Assembly: GCA_024642445.1 (NCBI GenBank)
Contig: JAHEBG010000034.1
Location: forward strand, 1-8,881
Length of the DNA stretch: 8,881 nucleotides
Direction of reading: 5' to 3'
Source of the DNA: Gammaproteobacteria bacterium
GTDB taxonomy: Bacteria; Pseudomonadota; Gammaproteobacteria; Xanthomonadales; Xanthomonadaceae
Below are positions 5,152 through 8,881 of this stretch, piece by piece. The translations under genes and the position numbers were made by a program. Below the pieces are notes generated by a model, which was not told the DNA's origin, searched no databases, and saw nothing but the letters and a program-made list of their open reading frames with translations. How positions within the stretch are numbered: the stretch's first letter is position 1; each line of letters starts with the position of its first letter.

Positions 5152-6575
5152 CAGTTGGCTTTGTGGATGGCGCGCTTGTCTACGGCCATGGCGGCATCAT
5201 GAATCGCTTCCGAAAGGGTCGGATGCGCATGGCAGATCCTTGCCAAATCTTCGGCAGAACCGTGGAATTCCATGGTCAGAACCCCTTCATGCACCAATTC
5301 TGATACCCCAACTCCGACCAAATGCATACCTAAAACGCGATCGGTTTCGGCATGGGCGATGACTTTAACGAAGCCGGCGGGTTCGCCCATGGCCACTGCA
5401 CGACCTACAGCCGCAAACGGGAAGCTGCCGGTTTTATAAGGAATGTCTTCGGCTTTGAGTTGCTGTTCGGTTTTTCCAACCCATGCGATTTCAGGCTCGG
5501 TATATATAACCCAAGGCACCGTATCCAGATTGACATGGCCCGGAAGACCGGCAATGCGCTCTGCCACTGCAATGCCTTCTTCGAAGCCCTTGTGCGCCAG
5601 CATTGGGCCGCGCACACAGTCGCCTACTGCCCAGATGCCATCAACGCCGGTATGGCAATGGTCGTCTACCTCAATCTGGCCGCGTGCATTGATTTTTACG
5701 CCGGTACCTTCGGCCAACAGGTTGGTGCTGGCGGCTTTACGGCCAACAGCAACCAGAAGATTATCAACCACCAGAGAGTGGTCTGCAGTGCCGTCGTTAT
5801 AGGTAAGATGCACTTCGTCTTTGACGATTTCGGCTTTACTGACCTTGGCGCCCAGCTTGATATCCAGGCCTTGTTTTTTGAATTCCTTCAATGCTACCCG
5901 TGCTGCTTCTGCATCGGCAGCGCCAAGAAACTCCGGCAAGGCCTCAAGAATGGTAACTTCAGAGCCCAGACGCTTCCAGACGCTGCCGAGCTCCAGTCCA
6001 ATTACGCCGGCTCCGATGACACCCAAGCGTTTTGGAACTTGGGTAAAATCCAACGCACCGACGTTATCGACGATGCGCTTGCCGTCGAAACGTGCGAACG
6101 GCAGTTCGATGGAATCCGAGCCGGCGGCAATGACAATGTGTTTGCCGGTTAGTACCACTTCGCTGCCATCATGTTGCTTGACCAATACACTTTTGCCCGG
6201 CTGCAATTGCCCGAACCCGTAATAGGCCGTGATTTTATTGGCTTTGAAAAGCGCCGCAATGCCACCGGTGAACTGTTTGACGATTTTGTCTTTGCGTCCG
6301 ACCATGGTTTCGACATTGATTTTGGCATTATCGGCAGTAATGCCGTGCTCGCCAAACAGATGCTGCATGTTCCAGTACTGGCGTGAGGAATCCAGCAAGG
6401 CTTTGGACGGAATGCAACCTACGCGCAGGCAGGTGCCACCAAGAGCAGGCTTGCCGTCCTTACCCAGAGCCGCATCGATGCAAGCAGTTTTCAGGCCGAG
6501 TTGCGCGGCGCGGATAGCGGCGTGGTAACCGGCTGGGCCGGCGCCAATGACGACTACATCAAATTCAGTGCTCAT
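5151..6575 (-). CDS. lpdA: Dihydrolipoamide dehydrogenase (E3)
   Basis: A 474-residue FAD flavoprotein that reoxidises the dihydrolipoyl group of E2 and passes electrons to NAD+. The domain order is normal. FAD-binding GAGPAG is at residues 11-16. The redox disulfide is in GGTCLRVGCIPSK (Cys49, Cys54), the NAD-binding GAGVIG is at 188-193, and the second FAD motif is IWAVGDCVRG. The C-terminal dimer interface carries the catalytic HAHPTLSE (His451, Glu456). The frame is open up to 6665, but the ATG at 6575 begins the typical N-terminus STEFDVVVIGAG and has AAAGAG nine bases upstream. It follows the E2 gene by 19 bases, which marks it as the E3 of the 2-oxoglutarate dehydrogenase complex, though an E3 may also serve pyruvate dehydrogenase. 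The N-terminal region (YHAAIRAAQLGLKTACIDA) and the end KRAIHKAN recall xanthomonad proteins, from memory. The stop overlaps the methyltransferase start by one base. Confidence 0.96.
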   Translation of the reverse strand: MSTEFDVVVIGAGPAGYHAAIRAAQLGLKTACIDAALGKDGKPALGGTCLRVGCIPSKALLDSSRQYWNMQHLFGEHGITADNAKINVETMVGRKDKIVKQFTGGIAALFKANKITAYYGFGQLQPGKSVLVKQHDGSEVVLTGKHIVIAAGSDSIELPFARFDGKRIVDNVGALDFTQVPKRLGVIGAGVIGLELGSVWKRLGSEVTILEALPEFLGAADAEAARVALKEFKKQGLDIKLGAKVSKAEIVKDEVHLTYNDGTADHSLVVDNLLVAVGRKAASTNLLAEGTGVKINARGQIEVDDHCHTGVDGIWAVGDCVRGPMLAHKGFEEGIAVAERIAGLPGHVNLDTVPWVIYTEPEIAWVGKTEQQLKAEDIPYKTGSFPFAAVGRAVAMGEPAGFVKVIAHAETDRVLGMHLVGVGVSELVHEGVLTMEFHGSAEDLARICHAHPTLSEAIHDAAMAVDKRAIHKAN

Positions 6576-6594
6576 GGCTAAGGTCTCTTTAGGA

Positions 6595-7767
6595 TTACAG
6601 GTCAAGCAACATGCGGTGCGGGTTTTCCAGCTGGTTTTTGATATCCACCAGGAACAGCACGGCATCTTTGCCGTCGATGATGCGGTGATCGTAGCTGAGT
6701 GCGATATACATCATGGGCGCGATGACCACCTGTCCGTTTTCTGCGATCGGGCGTTCCTTGATGGCATGCATGCCCAGGATGGCCGACTGCGGAGGATTTA
6801 CGATCGGGGTCGACATCAATGAACCGAAGGTGCCGCCGTTGGTGATGGTGAACGTGCCGCCCTGCAGATCTTCCAGTTTCAGACCGCCTTCACGGGCCTG
6901 CTTGGCATAACCTGCAATGGCATTTTCAACATCGGAAAAGCCCATGTTTTCAACATTACGAAGCACCGGAGTAACCAGGCCTTTTTCGGTGGCAACCGCA
7001 ATCGAAATGTCGGCGTACCCATGATAGATGACATCGGTTCCGTCTACCGAGGCGTTGACCACACCGAATTTGGTCAGGGCATTGGCAGCCGCTTTGGCAA
7101 AAAAGCTCATGAAGCCCAGTTTGATGCCATGGGTTTTTTCAAACGGTTCACCCAGTTCTTTGCGCATGGCCATGACTTTGCTGAGGTTGACTTCATTGAA
7201 CGAGGTCAGCATGGCAATGGAGTTCTTGGATTGCATCATGCGCTCGGCAATGCGCTGACGGATACGGGTCATCGGTACGCGCTGTTCAGGGCGAGCACCG
7301 CCACCGGAGGTGACATGCTTGACCAAGTCTTCTTTGGTGACCCGGCCGGCGCGGCCGGTGCCGGTAACGTCGGCCGGATTGACATCGTTGCGTGCCGCAT
7401 AATTGGCGGCGCCGGGCGGCAGTGCGCTGGTGTCTACCTTGGCGGCGGCAGCTGGAGCAGCGGACGACGCGGCAGGCGCCGGTGCTTTAGGTGCTTCGGC
7501 TGCAGCAGGCGGAGCGGCAGCCGCTACCGCGCCTTCTTCTATCACGGCAACTACTTGCGCGCTGGTGACGGTGGCTCCGGTTTCGAATTTGATTTCCTTC
7601 AGTATGCCATCGACCGGCGAGGGCACTTCCAGAACCACTTTGTCGGTTTCCAGGTCAATCAGATTTTCATCGCGACGAACCGTATCACCGACTTTCTTGT
7701 GCCAAGCGGCGATGATCGCGTCGGAAACGGATTCGGGCAAAACGGGGACTTTGACTTCAATGCTCAT
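6595..7767 (-). CDS. sucB: Dihydrolipoyllysine-residue succinyltransferase (E2 of 2-oxoglutarate dehydrogenase)
   Basis: The E2 core of the 2-oxoglutarate dehydrogenase complex (also named odhB) transfers succinyl from E1-bound intermediate to CoA through a swinging lipoyl arm. It has 390 residues. One lipoyl domain covers about residues 2-78, with the lipoyl-bearing Lys43 in [10 protein letters not shown]. An Ala/Pro-rich flexible linker follows (about 80-110), then a peripheral subunit-binding domain (about 115-150, ending [14 protein letters not shown]). The catalytic domain runs from about 160 to the end. The active site is [13 protein letters not shown] with His361 and Asp365, and [23 protein letters not shown] is characteristic of succinyl rather than acetyl transferases. 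The ATG at 7767 has AAAAGG (7776-7781) eight bases upstream. The gene lies 17 bases after the E1 stop and 19 before the E3 start. The first helix of the binding domain ([13 protein letters not shown]) lacks the arginine common in other E2 proteins. Confidence 0.96.
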   Translation of the reverse strand: MSIEVKVPVLPESVSDAIIAAWHKKVGDTVRRDENLIDLETDKVVLEVPSPVDGILKEIKFETGATVTSAQVVAVIEEGAVAAAAPPAAAEAPKAPAPAASSAAPAAAAKVDTSALPPGAANYAARNDVNPADVTGTGRAGRVTKEDLVKHVTSGGGARPEQRVPMTRIRQRIAERMMQSKNSIAMLTSFNEVNLSKVMAMRKELGEPFEKTHGIKLGFMSFFAKAAANALTKFGVVNASVDGTDVIYHGYADISIAVATEKGLVTPVLRNVENMGFSDVENAIAGYAKQAREGGLKLEDLQGGTFTITNGGTFGSLMSTPIVNPPQSAILGMHAIKERPIAENGQVVIAPMMYIALSYDHRIIDGKDAVLFLVDIKNQLENPHRMLLDL

Positions 7768-7784
7768 GACGTGGGCCTTTTGGA

Positions 7785-8881
7785 TTATTCATTAGTGAAA
7801 TCGTGGTTGCCCGGATTTACCAGGGCATCGGCGATCAATTGTGCGTGTTCGGCAGCGTGGGTGTTGGAATGTCCGCAGGCCGGGGCAGCGGAACGGGCGC
7901 GCCCGGCGTAATGCAGTGCGTGTCCGGCAGGTAGGCAGCTGCGCAGATGGTGCTGGATCTGGTACCAGGCACCCTGATTCTGCGGTTCTTCCTGACACCA
8001 GAACACGTCAACGGCATTGCTGTGTTTGGCCAGCTCTTTTTTGAGGGCCTCGCGCGGAAACGGATACAGCTGTTCAACGCGCATCACGGCCACATCGGAA
8101 ATCTGTTTTTCGGCCAGCGCTTCAATCAGGTCGTAATAGACTTTACCGGCGCAGACCACAACACGCTTGGCCGCTTCCGTGGATTTAGCGCTGACATCGG
8201 GAATTAATTCATGGAACTTGCCTTCGGCCAGATCGCTCATGCGTGACACAGACAGTTTGTGGCGTAGCATGGATTTGGGTGTCATCACTACCAGCGGTTT
8301 GCGTGTTGGCATCAACATCTGGCGTCGCAACATGTGGAACATCTGCGCCGGTGTGGTTGGCGTGCAGACTTGGATGTTATTCAACGCACACAGTTGCAGG
8401 AAACGTTCCAGGCGGGCCGAGCTGTGTTCAGGCCCTTGGCCTTCATAACCGTGCGGCAAAAACAAGACCAGACCGCACAGACGATCCCACTTGGCTTCGC
8501 CGGAAGTGATGAACTGGTCGATGACGACCTGCGCACCATTAGCGAAATCGCCGAACTGGCCTTCCCAGATGTTCAACGTCATCGGTTCTGCGGTGGCATA
8601 GCCGTATTCAAAAGCCATGACCGCTTCTTCCGACAACAGGGAGTCGATAATGACGGCATGGCTAGGGTGTTTGACGAATTGCTGCAGCGGCATGTAAGTA
8701 TCGCCGTTGTTCTGATCGTGTAAAACCGCATGACGGTGGAAGAAGGTCCCTCGACCGGCGTCTTGTCCTACCAGGCGAAGCCGGTAGCCTTCGGTAAGCA
8801 ACGAGGCGTAGGCTAGGTTCTCGGCGTAGCCCCAATCCATATCGAGTTCGCCTGCGGTCATTTTCCGTCGGTCGTCGTAGA
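7785..8881 (-). CDS. sucA: 2-oxoglutarate dehydrogenase E1 component, C-terminal part (5' end outside window)
   Basis: E1 (also named odhA) is the thiamine diphosphate enzyme that decarboxylates 2-oxoglutarate and succinylates the E2 lipoyl group. The frame is open to the window edge. Codons upstream of the internal ATG at 8861 read YDDRRK, continuous with the family, so the start lies beyond base 8881. The visible 364 residues are roughly the last 40 percent of a protein usually near 930 residues. Family landmarks are [29 protein letters not shown], the [16 protein letters not shown] block, [41 protein letters not shown] and [13 protein letters not shown]. These belong to the pyrimidine-binding and C-terminal transketolase-like domains. 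It ends at TAA 7785-7787, 17 bases ahead of the E2 gene, and is the first visible gene of the leftward operon. No promoter is visible because the 5' end is missing. Confidence 0.97.
   Translation of the reverse strand, partial: YDDRRKMTAGELDMDWGYAENLAYASLLTEGYRLRLVGQDAGRGTFFHRHAVLHDQNNGDTYMPLQQFVKHPSHAVIIDSLLSEEAVMAFEYGYATAEPMTLNIWEGQFGDFANGAQVVIDQFITSGEAKWDRLCGLVLFLPHGYEGQGPEHSSARLERFLQLCALNNIQVCTPTTPAQMFHMLRRQMLMPTRKPLVVMTPKSMLRHKLSVSRMSDLAEGKFHELIPDVSAKSTEAAKRVVVCAGKVYYDLIEALAEKQISDVAVMRVEQLYPFPREALKKELAKHSNAVDVFWCQEEPQNQGAWYQIQHHLRSCLPAGHALHYAGRARSAAPACGHSNTHAAEHAQLIADALVNPGNHDFTNE

Noticed and set aside
5352..6152. A + strand open frame of 266 codons opposite lpdA
   Set aside because: It is antisense to a secure lipoamide dehydrogenase gene, with no recognisable domain in its translation and no supporting context.
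7021..7911. A long + strand open frame of 296 codons opposite the E2 gene and the end of E1
   Set aside because: It lies almost wholly antisense to the well-recognised E2 gene, and its translation resembles no family. The Ala-rich linker and codon bias of E2 keep the opposite frame open.

Overview
The window reads as ordinary chromosomal DNA from a gram-negative proteobacterium. By recall rather than search, the closest match is the Xanthomonadales-type Gammaproteobacteria. The pointers are the lipoamide dehydrogenase, whose N-terminal stretch and C-terminal end look like xanthomonad proteins, the J-domain protein and the PilH-like regulator. A betaproteobacterium is the main alternative. Every base belongs to a gene or a short gap; the longest gap is about 110 bases (1899-2008). 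There are no tRNA or rRNA genes, insertion sequences, CRISPR arrays or prophage genes.

Left part, 1-1898. The 3' end of gyrA (DNA gyrase A, C-terminal pinwheel domain) runs rightward and ends at a perfect inverted repeat with a T run. Facing it is a leftward pair: a peroxiredoxin gene followed 17 bases later by a small exported glycine-zipper protein.

Middle, 1899-3275. A cbpA-type J-domain co-chaperone gene runs rightward and probably starts at a GTG. It converges on a leftward PilH-like single-domain response regulator, and the two stop codons share bases.

Right part, 3276-8881. A tight leftward gene string encodes, in transcription order, the end of 2-oxoglutarate dehydrogenase E1 (cut by the window edge), E2 succinyltransferase, E3 lipoamide dehydrogenase, an LCM-family SAM-dependent methyltransferase, and a YhdH/AcuI-type quinone-oxidoreductase-like reductase. 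Gaps are 17 and 19 bases, then overlaps of 1 and about 17 bases, so these five genes are probably co-transcribed and the last two translationally coupled. The first three make the complete 2-oxoglutarate dehydrogenase complex of the TCA cycle. The link of the last two to that complex is positional only.

I found no convincing sign of an undescribed system. The items most worth a second look are the methyltransferase-reductase tail of the odh operon, the solitary pilH-like gene, the peroxiredoxin/glycine-zipper pair, and the E2 subunit-binding domain that lacks the usual arginine.
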